Shown here one piece after another: positions 10,129-18,964 of a stretch of DNA of 47,205 nucleotides. How positions within the stretch are numbered: the stretch's first letter is position 1; the number at the start of each line of letters is the position of its first letter. The notes below the pieces were generated by a model. It worked only from the letters and a program-made list of their open reading frames with translations. It was not told where the DNA came from and did not search any database. A program made the position numbers and the translations under genes. The stretch comes from Burkholderiales bacterium (GTDB lineage: Bacteria; Pseudomonadota; Gammaproteobacteria; Burkholderiales; Burkholderiaceae). The stretch is from contig JAMFSV010000221.1 in assembly GCA_026225455.1 (NCBI GenBank), positions 1 to 47,205 of the forward strand. The letters are read 5' to 3'.

Positions 10129-10605
10129 TTATTTGGCGGCGCGGGCCTTGATTTGCTGCCACTTGGCTTTCAGGGTGGTACTGACCAGGGTTTTTTGCGT
10201 GAGATCCAGCGAGTTGTACCATTTCAGCCAGACTGTTTGAGTTTGGCCATGCACTTGGCGCAATTGGTCGCCGACATGTTCCCGTATCGTATCGAGCGCC
10301 TGCAAATCCAGTACGGGTGCTTGCATCAGCGTTTGAAATTGCTGTTGATATTGGGTAAAGATGGCGCGCTCTTGCTGACCCGCGGAATCCATTGCGGCTT
10401 GCGTGGCTTGCCACTGTTGTTCCTGGTCGGTAGTCAACTTCAACTGCGCATGGATTTTGTCGAGGTTGTGCAACATGCCGTCGTTATGCTGCTCCTGCGC
10501 GGCGGGGGTAGCATTGTTAGGCGCGCCGGGCGCGGCATAGGCAGTCGAGCCGCAGGCCAAAAACATGACGGTGCATAAGGCGATGGTTTTTTTAAAGTGG
10601 CGCAT
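10129..10605 (-). CDS. Periplasmic Spy/CpxP (LTXXQ motif)-like protein
   Basis: Signal peptide, LKLTTDQEQQWQA motif, Gln-rich helical sequence. Confidence 0.75.
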   Translation of the reverse strand: MRHFKKTIALCTVMFLACGSTAYAAPGAPNNATPAAQEQHNDGMLHNLDKIHAQLKLTTDQEQQWQATQAAMDSAGQQERAIFTQYQQQFQTLMQAPVLDLQALDTIREHVGDQLRQVHGQTQTVWLKWYNSLDLTQKTLVSTTLKAKWQQIKARAAK

Positions 10606-10829
10606 GAAGTTCCTCAGAGAGTGGATTGCTCGGAGGGATGATCATGCGAGGCGCACTTTTAAAGTGGCTAGCTCAGATAAATAAGACCATTCCCGATCAT
10701 CAGGTTCCAGGTACAGCGCCGTGAAATTCTGCCCTGGTTGAGCTGGGGGATGCGCCTGACGTTCCCGTAGCGCGAGGATTGAGCGATTTAACGGGATCAG
10801 GGATCAGGGATCGCCAGGTGCCGCTTCGC

Positions 10830-11411
10830 CTAATCCTGAAGCAGGGCTTCCATCACTTCGACCGTCGAGCGAACTCGACCCAATCTGGGCAAGATAAGCT
10901 GCATCGAGTGCATGTGTAAGGGTGCGCTGGGAGCACTCGACAAATCTTCGGCAAAGATCATTTCATAACCGAGTTCCCATCCCGCACGCGCGGTCGACTC
11001 GACGCCGAAAGGTGTGACGAGCCCGCCCAGGACGATGGAACGGATGCCGCGGCGACGCAGTTGGAGGTCCAGTTCGGTACCGTAGAACGCATTCCACTGA
11101 CGCTTGAGGATATTGATATCGCCTGCCTGGCCGGGAAGCGCGAGCGGATCGTCGAGCCAATCGGGCGGCAGTCCACCCGCTGGTATCGGTGCCGGCGTGT
11201 CGGTCGGGGTGCCTATCATGTCGGCACCTCCCGCGGAAAAACCCACGCGTACACGAATGACGGGTGCATCGATGGCGCGGAAGCGCTGCGCCAGCAAAGC
11301 TGCATTAGCGATCACGGTGTCGGCGGAATAGGGCGCTTGGGCGTAACCGAGAATTCCTTGTTGCAGGTCGATCAAGACCAGCGCGACGGAACGAGGGTCA
11401 AGTGATAGCAT
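10830..11411 (-). CDS. Isochorismatase-family cysteine hydrolase
   Basis: ALVLIDLQQGIL, VIRVRVGFSAGGAD, KRQWNAFYGTELDLQLRRRGIRSIVLGGLVTPFGVESTARAGWELGYEMIFAEDL. Confidence 0.88.
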   Translation of the reverse strand: MLSLDPRSVALVLIDLQQGILGYAQAPYSADTVIANAALLAQRFRAIDAPVIRVRVGFSAGGADMIGTPTDTPAPIPAGGLPPDWLDDPLALPGQAGDINILKRQWNAFYGTELDLQLRRRGIRSIVLGGLVTPFGVESTARAGWELGYEMIFAEDLSSAPSAPLHMHSMQLILPRLGRVRSTVEVMEALLQD

Positions 11412-11423
11412 GGCAATATCCTT

Positions 11424-11471
11424 TATATGAGTCTATTCTCACAAATAATTATATGAGCTTACCCTCACAAA
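11424..11471. promoter_or_regulatory. Pair of near-identical 22-bp boxes, putative TetR operators
   Basis: TATATGAGTCTATTCTCACAAA (11424-11445) and TATATGAGCTTACCCTCACAAA (11450-11471), each with TGAG-N6-CTCA dyad symmetry, in the divergent isochorismatase/TetR promoter. Confidence 0.7.
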
Positions 11472-12085
11472 AGTCAACCGGCCTGCTTGACTCCCCGGTC
11501 GCGTTGCCGCTTAAGGCGCCGACTCGTGAGCGGGGCCGCCTTCGAGTGGCCGCGCTATTGCAAGCCGCGGCGAGTGTTTTTTCCAGAACCGGCTTCGACA
11601 ACGCCACCATGACGGAAGTGGCGGCTGCCGCGAAGTCATCCATCGGATCGCTTTATCAGTTTTTCCCGACCAAAGAAAGTTTGGCGCGGGAGTTGGTGCG
11701 GATTCAAATGGCGGATCTTGCGCTGTCGCTGGAAGCGATTCGTACCGAGGCCGACCAGCTCGCGACAGATGTGCTGAGCGAACGTCTATGCTTCGCGTTG
11801 ATCCGTTTTCGCGATGCGCATCCTTCGTTTGCGATCCTGGTCGAAACGCCTGGCGCATCGCCTGAGATGGCCGATGGCGTCCGGCGCAACATGCGCGCCC
11901 AATTGAGTACCATCTTGCGTAGCCATTTCCCGCAGCTTGACGCCGGCCACGCGACGGCAATGGCTGCGGTGGTTCAGCAAATCATGAAGTCCGCGGTTCA
12001 AATCAACGCCGAGCCGGATCCCGGATTGCGTGCCTCGGCGTTGAACGAACTATGCAAGATGATGTATGCCTATTTGTCTCTCTAG
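11453..12085 (+). CDS. TetR family transcriptional regulator
   Basis: HTH LLQAAASVFSRTGFDNATMTEVAAAAKSSIGSLYQFFPTKESLARELV. Start chosen at ATG 11453 (the ORF extends to 11402). Confidence 0.9.
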   Translation: MSLPSQKSTGLLDSPVALPLKAPTRERGRLRVAALLQAAASVFSRTGFDNATMTEVAAAAKSSIGSLYQFFPTKESLARELVRIQMADLALSLEAIRTEADQLATDVLSERLCFALIRFRDAHPSFAILVETPGASPEMADGVRRNMRAQLSTILRSHFPQLDAGHATAMAAVVQQIMKSAVQINAEPDPGLRASALNELCKMMYAYLSL

Positions 12086-12924
12086 CGGCCGTAGTCGCCG
12101 TCGGTACTGAGCGAAAGTTGCCGCCAGCGGTCGAGCTCGACTTGCATGCCGGCCAATTTTGTGTCGGCTGCGTCAACCGCATAAGATCCTGCGATAAAAC
12201 GCATCGGGGGTTGGGCTTCGTTGGCCAGGTCTACCATTGCCTGCGCCAGCTTTGCCGGGTCTCCCGGCTGTTGACCGTTACGTTGCTGGAACGCAGCCTG
12301 TAACAGAGTCCGGCGCTGGTCGTAGTCCGCTACGGGATGGGCGCCAAAACGGATCGACTCGGGGGTGAGAAAGTCGGTGCGGAAAGGACCGGGTTCGACG
12401 ATGGTCACGTGCAATCCGAAGGGCGCGACTTCCTTTGCCAGGGACTCGGAGTAGCCTTCAAGCGCAAACTTGCTGGCGCTATAGAGCGAACCCAATTCGG
12501 CGCCCAGCAAGCCGGCGATGGAGGAAATATTGAAGATGTGCCCTTGACGGGCCGAACGCATCGAGGGCAGTGCGGCCCAGGTGACATTGAACACGCCAAA
12601 CAGGTTGGTGGCGAATTGCGCTTGCGCGTCTTCGGCGCCGTTCTCTTCAAAGAAGCCCAGGTGACCGTAGCCGGCGTTGTTCACCAATACGTCGATCTTG
12701 CCGCAGCGGGAGACCGCTGCCTGCACCGCGGCTCGCGTTTGGCCGGCATCGGTCACATCGAGTGCGAGATTCAGCAGTTGCTCGCTGTCGGTTCCAAGGG
12801 CCTCAATCACGGCCTCGCGTCTGCGTCCGGTGGCGACGACGCGGTCTCCGGCGCGCAGGGCAGCCTTGGCAATTTCGACGCCGAGCCCGCGGCTGGCACC
12901 GGTGATAAACCATATCTTTTGCAT
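12082..12924 (-). CDS. Short-chain dehydrogenase/reductase (SDR)
   Basis: WFITGASRGLGVEIAKAAL, VNNAGYGHLG, YSASKFALEGYSESLAKE. Confidence 0.94.
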   Translation of the reverse strand: MQKIWFITGASRGLGVEIAKAALRAGDRVVATGRRREAVIEALGTDSEQLLNLALDVTDAGQTRAAVQAAVSRCGKIDVLVNNAGYGHLGFFEENGAEDAQAQFATNLFGVFNVTWAALPSMRSARQGHIFNISSIAGLLGAELGSLYSASKFALEGYSESLAKEVAPFGLHVTIVEPGPFRTDFLTPESIRFGAHPVADYDQRRTLLQAAFQQRNGQQPGDPAKLAQAMVDLANEAQPPMRFIAGSYAVDAADTKLAGMQVELDRWRQLSLSTDGDYGR

Positions 12925-13078
12925 CGTTGAACTCCTTTATGACTGAGCTTCCATGAAAACACGCGGGAGATTTTATGAGTAGACCGATGCTCGCAGGCTC
13001 TTGCACGATCCTGCCAAGCGCGGGGGATTTGTGTAGATCGCCGTTGCGCTTCGGCCAGGCGTCGGTTTTAATAGAGCG

Positions 13079-13981
13079 ATGGAACCTCTTGCCGAACTGC
13101 GCACGCTGATTACCCGCCACGCCCAACCCGGCGGGACCGCCTCGGCCCTTGCCGGTGTGCGGCTGACGGCGTCAAGTTTTCCGACAAAATTGGCCCATCT
13201 GATTTCCGAGCCGGGTTTCGCCGTGGTGGTGCAAGGAAGCAAACGCACTAGATTGGGCGACAAGGTATTCGAGTACGGCCGCGGTCAGTATCTGGTTGTC
13301 ACTGTCGATTTGCCGATTGCCAGTAATGTCGTCGAAGCCAGCGCCGATAAACCTTTTCTGGCGATCGGCCTGGCCTTGAAGCCGGCGGTCATCGCTACCT
13401 TGTTGTTGGAAACCGCCGCCGCCGAGCGTACGGCGGTTGAGCCCTCGGGCATGGCGGTGAGTCATGCCACCGTCGAATTACTCGACGCCATGGTGCGTTT
13501 GCTGCGGCTGCTGGAGCATCCGGAGGACGCGGCGGTGCTGCGTCCCCTGATCGAACGCGAGATATTATGGCGGCTACTTGCCGGTGAGCAAGGCGCAATG
13601 GTGCGTCAGATCGGTTTGGCCGACAGCCGGCTCACGCAAATCAGTCACACCCTGCACTGGATCCGCAACCATTACGCCGAGACCCTGCGGATCGAGGATC
13701 TGGCCCGGCTGGCGGCGATGAGCGTGTCCTCTTTCCATCGGCATTTCCGCGCGGTCACAGCCATGAGTCCGCTGCAATACCAGAAGCAGATTCGCCTGCA
13801 GGAGGCTCGCTCGCGACTGCTGGCGCAAACCGGGGACGTTGCGGCGGTGGGGTTTGCGGTGGGTTACGAGAGTCCTTCCCAGTTCAGCCGCGAGTACAGC
13901 CGCATGTTCGGCGCACCGCCCAGCCGGGACCTGGCGCGTTTGCGCGGCGCCGCAAGCGCGGTGCCGGGCGTGATCATGTGA
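13079..13981 (+). CDS. AraC family transcriptional regulator
   Basis: AraC_N-like cupin region and C-terminal double HTH LARLAAMSVSSFHRHFRAVTAMSPLQYQKQIRLQEARSRLL...SQFSREYSRMFGAPPSRD; divergent from SDR. Confidence 0.93.
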   Translation: MEPLAELRTLITRHAQPGGTASALAGVRLTASSFPTKLAHLISEPGFAVVVQGSKRTRLGDKVFEYGRGQYLVVTVDLPIASNVVEASADKPFLAIGLALKPAVIATLLLETAAAERTAVEPSGMAVSHATVELLDAMVRLLRLLEHPEDAAVLRPLIEREILWRLLAGEQGAMVRQIGLADSRLTQISHTLHWIRNHYAETLRIEDLARLAAMSVSSFHRHFRAVTAMSPLQYQKQIRLQEARSRLLAQTGDVAAVGFAVGYESPSQFSREYSRMFGAPPSRDLARLRGAASAVPGVIM

Positions 13982-14054
13982 CAGGTGCAAGCATCGCACC
14001 TGGCTGCCGCTTCCATGATTTGACTGCCCATTCGCCATTAACCCGGAGTTCCGC

Positions 14055-14768
14055 GTGTCACGTTCCGCCCGTCTTTTGCTGCTGCTCCAAGCCTTGCGCG
14101 GCCGGCGCCATCCAGTTACCGCGGCACAGCTCGCCACGATGCTGACGGTATCGGAGCGCACGATTTACCGTGATATAGCCGAACTGGCGGCGCAAGGTGC
14201 GCCGATTGAGGGCGAGGCCGGCCTCGGTTATGTGCTTAAGTCCGGACTGTTCCTGCCGCCGCTGATGTTTAATCAGGAGGAGATCGAGGCCGTGGTGCTG
14301 GGTCTGCGTTATGTGGATCAGCGCGGCGATGAGGTACTGACCCAGGCCGCTGCCGATGCATTGGCCAAGATTGTGTCCGTTCTGTCGCCGGAGGCGCAGG
14401 CCATGCTGCTGGTTCCGCTGTCCATGCCCGGGCCGGCCGCACCGGGATTTCCGGAAAACACCGTATCGCTGACGGCGTTGCGTGCGGCGATACGCGCGCA
14501 TAAGCGACTTGAGATTGATTACGTGGACGCGGACGGACAACACACGCGCCGGGTGGTCTGGCCGCTGCAACTCGGTTTTATGGACAGCGCCCGGGTGCTG
14601 GGTGCCTGGTGCGAGCGGCGCCAAGCGTTCCGCACTTTCCGCACCGACCGCATTCTTTCGGCGACCGAGGGCGATCGCTATCCGGCACGCCGCGCCGATT
14701 TGTTGCGCGACTTCCATGCGCATCTGGATTTGGAGCAGTACAGCAGGATCACTCCTGACAGGAATTGA
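14055..14768 (+). CDS. HTH/WYL-domain transcriptional regulator (YafY family)
   Basis: RSARLLLLLQALRGRRHPVTAAQLATMLTVSERTIYRDIAELAAQGAPIEGEAGLGYVL and WYL-like C-terminal region. Confidence 0.92.
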   Translation: MSRSARLLLLLQALRGRRHPVTAAQLATMLTVSERTIYRDIAELAAQGAPIEGEAGLGYVLKSGLFLPPLMFNQEEIEAVVLGLRYVDQRGDEVLTQAAADALAKIVSVLSPEAQAMLLVPLSMPGPAAPGFPENTVSLTALRAAIRAHKRLEIDYVDADGQHTRRVVWPLQLGFMDSARVLGAWCERRQAFRTFRTDRILSATEGDRYPARRADLLRDFHAHLDLEQYSRITPDRN

Positions 14769-14817
14769 CAGGGGGCGAGGCTAGACTGGGTTCTTCCCTT
14801 TCATGCGAGGAACAGCT

Positions 14818-15186
14818 ATGCGATACAACATCGCGCACGCCCTGCCACCCGTCATCGTCGAGCATATCGCGGCCCACAATAACCACGACGCCGAGGCGTT
14901 GATGGCGACCTTTGCCCCGGATGCTCTGGTGAATGACGCCCGGCGCGAATTTATCGGACACGACGCCATCCGTGCCTGGGCCGACAAGGAAATTTTCGGC
15001 GCCAAGGTTACATTGCGTGTCGAACGTGCCTATGACCAGTACGGGGACATCGTGGTGCACGCCCGAGTCGATGGCGATTTCGACAAAACCCATCTTCCTG
15101 ATCCGTTGATCCTGAGTTATTACTTCGGCATCAGGAATCGGCAGATCACGCAATTGATCGTCGTGTTGAACAGCGTGCATGCCTGA
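14818..15186 (+). CDS. SnoaL/NTF2-like nuclear transport factor 2 family protein
   Basis: HIAAHNNHDAEALMATFAPDALVNDARREFIGHDAIRAWADKEIFGAKVTLRVERAYDQYGDIVVHARVDGDFDKT. Confidence 0.85.
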   Translation: MRYNIAHALPPVIVEHIAAHNNHDAEALMATFAPDALVNDARREFIGHDAIRAWADKEIFGAKVTLRVERAYDQYGDIVVHARVDGDFDKTHLPDPLILSYYFGIRNRQITQLIVVLNSVHA

Positions 15187-15248
15187 GCGGCACGCACCGT
15201 AACTTCTGCCTTCGGCATCCGTCTGCTTAACCGTTAAAAAAGATAACG

Positions 15249-16346
15249 ATGACAGTCAATGAGAACACCGCGCTCAAGGAAATTTTCGACGAGCGCCGCT
15301 TTCGCGGCATGGCGCGCGAGGTCAAGGCTATTTACCCGGGATTCGATACGGCGTGTTTCCTCCAAGTAGCGCTTGCCGGGCTGGATGAACTGAGCTTGAT
15401 GCAGCGCCTGCGCCGCATGACTCAGGCATTGCATGCGACCCTTCCCGCCGCCTACCGGCAAACGCTCGAAATTCTGCGTGAACTTGCCCCGCGCATCAAA
15501 CATGGTTTTGCCACGCTGGTCCTGTCCGACTATGTGGGGCAATATGGTCTGGATGACTTCGAGGTCTCCCTGGATGCACTCAAGTATTTCACCGGCTTCG
15601 GCTCTTCGGAGTTTGCCGTGCGCGAGTTCTTGCGCCATGATTTAAAGCGTACGCTTGCGGTGATGGAGCTCTGGTCGCTCGATCCAAGCGACGCGGTGCG
15701 CCGTCTTGCCAGTGAAGGCAGCCGCCCACGTTTGCCTTGGTCGTTCCGGCTTGATGAAATCCTTGCCGACCCTGCGCTGGCGGCGCCGATTTTGGAAAAT
15801 CTACGGGCGGATACCAGTCTTTATGTGCGGAAATCGGTGGCCAATCATCTGAACGACGTGACCAAATCGCATCCTGAGTGGGTCTTGCACAGGCTGGCCG
15901 GCTGGCCGCTTGAAGATACGCACACCGCCTGGATTGCCAAGCGGGCGTTGCGCTCCTTGATCAAGGCGGGCAACGCGCAGGCATTAAAGTTGATCGGTGC
16001 CGGGGGAGTGCCCGAGGTCAAGCTCGAAAAAGTTGCCGTGACGCCTCGCCATATCACCTTGGGCGAACGTATGACCTTATCCTTCAAGCTGATTTCAACA
16101 TCGCGGGAAAGTCAGCGGCTGGTGATCGACTACACCATACATTATGTGAAAAAATCGGGCGCCACCGCCGCCAAGGTATTCAAGCTCAAGGAATTGACCC
16201 TGGATGCCGGGCAGCAGGTGTTGATCGAACGCAATCAGAGCATCCGCGACTTCACCACGCGGGTGCATTACGCGGGGCGGCATCAGGTGGAGATTATGGT
16301 GAACGGACTGTGCCTGGCGCAGGCATTTTTTGAACTTGCTTGTTAA
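15249..16346 (+). CDS. DNA alkylation repair glycosylase, AlkC-like
   Basis: HEAT-like helical N-terminal region (FDERRFRGMAREVKAIYPGFDTACFLQVALAGLDELSLMQRL; WVLHRLAGWPLEDTHTAWIAKRALRSLIKAG) followed by a beta-rich Ig-like C-terminus. Confidence 0.85.
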   Translation: MTVNENTALKEIFDERRFRGMAREVKAIYPGFDTACFLQVALAGLDELSLMQRLRRMTQALHATLPAAYRQTLEILRELAPRIKHGFATLVLSDYVGQYGLDDFEVSLDALKYFTGFGSSEFAVREFLRHDLKRTLAVMELWSLDPSDAVRRLASEGSRPRLPWSFRLDEILADPALAAPILENLRADTSLYVRKSVANHLNDVTKSHPEWVLHRLAGWPLEDTHTAWIAKRALRSLIKAGNAQALKLIGAGGVPEVKLEKVAVTPRHITLGERMTLSFKLISTSRESQRLVIDYTIHYVKKSGATAAKVFKLKELTLDAGQQVLIERNQSIRDFTTRVHYAGRHQVEIMVNGLCLAQAFFELAC

Positions 16347-16409
16347 AGCCTTCAATTCTCCAGCCGCCGCGAGGTTCAAGCGCGAATTTCAACCCCGTGG
16401 CGCACGGTA

Positions 16410-16634
16410 TCAGCCGCGGGTATCGACCCAGTTACGGGCCCATCTTGCCGCATGCCGCACGGCTTGTTTTTCGTTGACAAAATAGTCGAGCGCGTCGAAT
16501 TGATACTGGGCGGTTTCAGCGCTATCGGCGTCGTCGCGCTCAAGCAGCAGGTTGGCCGCAAACCAGCCGTCAGGCAGGGGATGGGCGGAAGGAGAAACGG
16601 AATAGCCGTGATACTGATATTTATTATTATGCAT
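16410..16634 (-). CDS. Small conserved-looking hypothetical protein
   Basis: MHNNKYQYHGYSVSPSAHPLPDGWFAANLLLERDDADSAETAQYQFDALDYFVNEKQAVRHAARWARNWVDTRG has globular protein-like composition, unlike the overlapping frame 16376-16732. Confidence 0.6.
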   Translation of the reverse strand: MHNNKYQYHGYSVSPSAHPLPDGWFAANLLLERDDADSAETAQYQFDALDYFVNEKQAVRHAARWARNWVDTRG

Positions 16635-16753
16635 ATGAGAGATGTGCTTGGTCCGCGCGGCAGTAAAGCCGAATTGGGCAGACGTTTTGAAAATAAAGCG
16701 GAAGATGTCGGAGGGGCTGATGGATCGCGCATGCGGGCACGGCGACCAAGGCG

Positions 16754-16808
16754 GGAGCCGACGGCTCCGCGGGGATGCTAGTCAAGCATTGGGCCGGCAA
16801 GCCGGCCC
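16754..16808. terminator. Two tandem GC-rich hairpins downstream of the cold-shock gene (possible terminator)
   Basis: GGAGCC-GAC-GGCTCC (16754-16768) and GGGCCGGC-AA-GCCGGCCC (16791-16808); no strong U tract, so a weak call. Confidence 0.45.
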
Positions 16809-16817
16809 GTCACGCGA

Positions 16818-17021
16818 TTACACAGGCGAAATATTCGACGCTTGCAGACCCTTCGGTCCTTGCTTCGTCTCGTAAGTCACTTTCTGGTTTTCGGTGAGCG
16901 TCTTGAAGCCATCGCCACGAACTTCCGAGAAGTGGGCAAACAAATCGTCGCCGCCTGCATCGGGAGTAATAAAGCCAAAGCCTTTGCTATCGTTGAACCA
17001 CTTAACGGTACCGGTATCCAT
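16818..17021 (-). CDS. Cold-shock protein (CspA family)
   Basis: [67 protein letters not shown], with RNP1 KGFGFI and RNP2-like DLFAHF. Confidence 0.96.
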   Translation of the reverse strand: MDTGTVKWFNDSKGFGFITPDAGGDDLFAHFSEVRGDGFKTLTENQKVTYETKQGPKGLQASNISPV

Positions 17022-17302
17022 GATAAATCCTTGAAATAAAATATGAGCCCCAAATGGAGCGGCTGAAACAATCAAGGAGGGGAGAGGACAACGAATACCG
17101 CGCAGAATAGGCAGAAAATGGTGTTCAGCAATCAGACTTCTTGAATACTTCGACGCTCAAGGTAACCGGGAAGTGGCCCCGTGTCAACGCTTTTCGAAAA
17201 ACCACGCCGAGAGTGCAAACTCGGCCGGTCCGCCGCATTGGGATTGGGACTCGGCCTCGGACACGTGCTTTGACGGTTCGACTCGAGTGTTTACCTAAGG
17301 GC

Positions 17303-17380
17303 AGCTTGATCGGAGCTTGATCGGGGACAGACCACGGTAAAAACAGGAGCGCGATACGAATCCTTTAACCGTGGGCTGTA
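17303..17380. repeat. Short inverted-repeat element (possible REP/RAYT-associated or MITE-like)
   Basis: ACAGACCACGGTAAAA (17327-17342) against the reverse complement of TTTAACCGTGGGCTGT (17364-17379); preceded by the direct repeat AGCTTGATCGG x2. Confidence 0.4.
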
Positions 17381-17447
17381 CTCTCTTCTTTGCCTCGGCA
17401 ACGCAATGCGCACCGCTTAGCCGCTGTGGGTGCTGCAGCCGGCTTTG

Positions 17448-18308
17448 TCAGTCAAGCAGCGCCGCATCCCAGGCGTGGGCTTGCTGTTGCTGTTCGCCGA
17501 GCCCGGTGATACCGAGCCGCATAGTGTCGCCGGGTTTGAGATAGATCGGTGGCTTCTGGCCCAAGCCGACGCCGGGGGGCGTGCCGGTCGAAATCAGATC
17601 CCCAGGATAGAGTGTCATGAATTGGCTTAGGTAATGGATTAGGTAGGCCACGCCGAAGATCATGGTGCGCGTGTTGCCGTTCTGGAATTTTCGGCCATTG
17701 ACTTCAAGCCACATCTGCAATTGTTGCGGATCGCCGACCTCATCGGGCGTTACCAGCCACGGGCCGACCGGGCCGAAGGTATCGCAGCCCTTGCCTTTGT
17801 CCCAACTGCCGCAGCGCTCGAACTGGTAATTGCGTTCGGAGACATCGTTGACCACGCAATACCCGGCGACGTGGCGCAGCGCATCCTGTTCGCTGACATA
17901 ACGCGCCTTGCTGCCAATGACTACACCGAGTTCGACTTCCCAATCGGTCTTAAGCGAATTTTTTGGAATCACTACAGCATCGTTAGGGCCGGTCAGCGCA
18001 CTGCTCCACTTCGCAAATACCACCGGCTCGTCAGGCACGGCCAGGCCCGATTCGGCCACGTGGTCGCGGTAATTCAGACCGATGCAGATGAATTTTCCAA
18101 GGCCGCTATACGGCGTGCCGATACGGCCCGGCTGTTCTACGCGCGGCAGACTCGCGAGGTCGAGTTGCGCCAGCTTGGCAAGACTGTCGGGCGCCAGTAC
18201 TGCCGGGGTGATGTCGGCAATCACGCCAGCCAAGCTGCGTAAGGTGCCGGCTTGGTCGAGACAAGCCGGTTTTTCCGCCCCTTTGGGACCGTAACGTAAT
18301 AACTTCAT
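17448..18308 (-). CDS. Fumarylacetoacetate hydrolase (FAH) family protein
   Basis: FICIGLNYRDHVAESGLAVPDEPVVFAKWSSALTGPNDAVVIP, DWEVELGVVIG, GDLISTGTPPGVGLGQKP. Confidence 0.94.
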   Translation of the reverse strand: MKLLRYGPKGAEKPACLDQAGTLRSLAGVIADITPAVLAPDSLAKLAQLDLASLPRVEQPGRIGTPYSGLGKFICIGLNYRDHVAESGLAVPDEPVVFAKWSSALTGPNDAVVIPKNSLKTDWEVELGVVIGSKARYVSEQDALRHVAGYCVVNDVSERNYQFERCGSWDKGKGCDTFGPVGPWLVTPDEVGDPQQLQMWLEVNGRKFQNGNTRTMIFGVAYLIHYLSQFMTLYPGDLISTGTPPGVGLGQKPPIYLKPGDTMRLGITGLGEQQQQAHAWDAALLD

Positions 18309-18373
18309 AATATGCTCCTTTGTTGGTTAGAGAATGACGGACGACGTGGTGTCGAACGCCCCATGCAAGCGGT

Positions 18374-18811
18374 TCAGGCCGTGCCGGTATCGGCACTCAA
18401 CCCTGCAGCTAGAACGCCTGCCACTGCACAGGCTTCGTCCGCGTCCGGAAGATCTCCGCTAATGCCGACTGCGCCGACGATTTCGCCTGCTGCGTCGCGA
18501 ATCAGTACGCCGCCCGGTACCGGCACCATCCGGCCGCGACTAAGACCGATCAAGGCCGCAAAGAACGTCGGTGCCGCGGCCGCACGTTTAGCTAGTTCTC
18601 GACCGCCAAAACCCATCCCAAGCGTCCCACTCGCTTTTCCAATGGCGATATCCGGTCTGAGCAGGCTCGCGCCATCATCGCGCTGCAACGCCACGATATG
18701 TGCGCCCGGGTCAAGTATGGCTACACAGAGAGGCGAAAATTTGGCCTTTCGGCCGTGTTCAATCGCAACTGCGCAGATGAGATTAGCCTGCTCGAGTGTG
18801 AGTTTTGTCAT
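18374..18811 (-). CDS. GlcG/HbpS-family heme-binding-like protein
   Basis: LTLEQANLICAVAIEHGRKAKFSPLCVAILDPGAHIVALQRDDGASLLRPDIAIGKA...GGVLIRDAAGEIVGAVGISGDLPDADEACAVAGV. Confidence 0.9.
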   Translation of the reverse strand: MTKLTLEQANLICAVAIEHGRKAKFSPLCVAILDPGAHIVALQRDDGASLLRPDIAIGKASGTLGMGFGGRELAKRAAAAPTFFAALIGLSRGRMVPVPGGVLIRDAAGEIVGAVGISGDLPDADEACAVAGVLAAGLSADTGTA

Positions 18812-18964
18812 GCCATTGCTCCTTATTCAGTGGTTATGTACTGCGCCCGAGTCGCTCCACGGGGGGGGTAAACCCATCCTGGCCAAGATGGCAAAGCGAT
18901 GGTTTAAAACTCGCAAAAAATCCCTATAAAATAAGTACAACTAAATAAATATTTATTCATAAAA

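Noticed and set aside
10793-10812. GGGATCA x ~3 short tandem repeat upstream of the isochorismatase stop
   Set aside because: Only ~20 bp, no associated structure or gene; too short to interpret beyond chance slippage.
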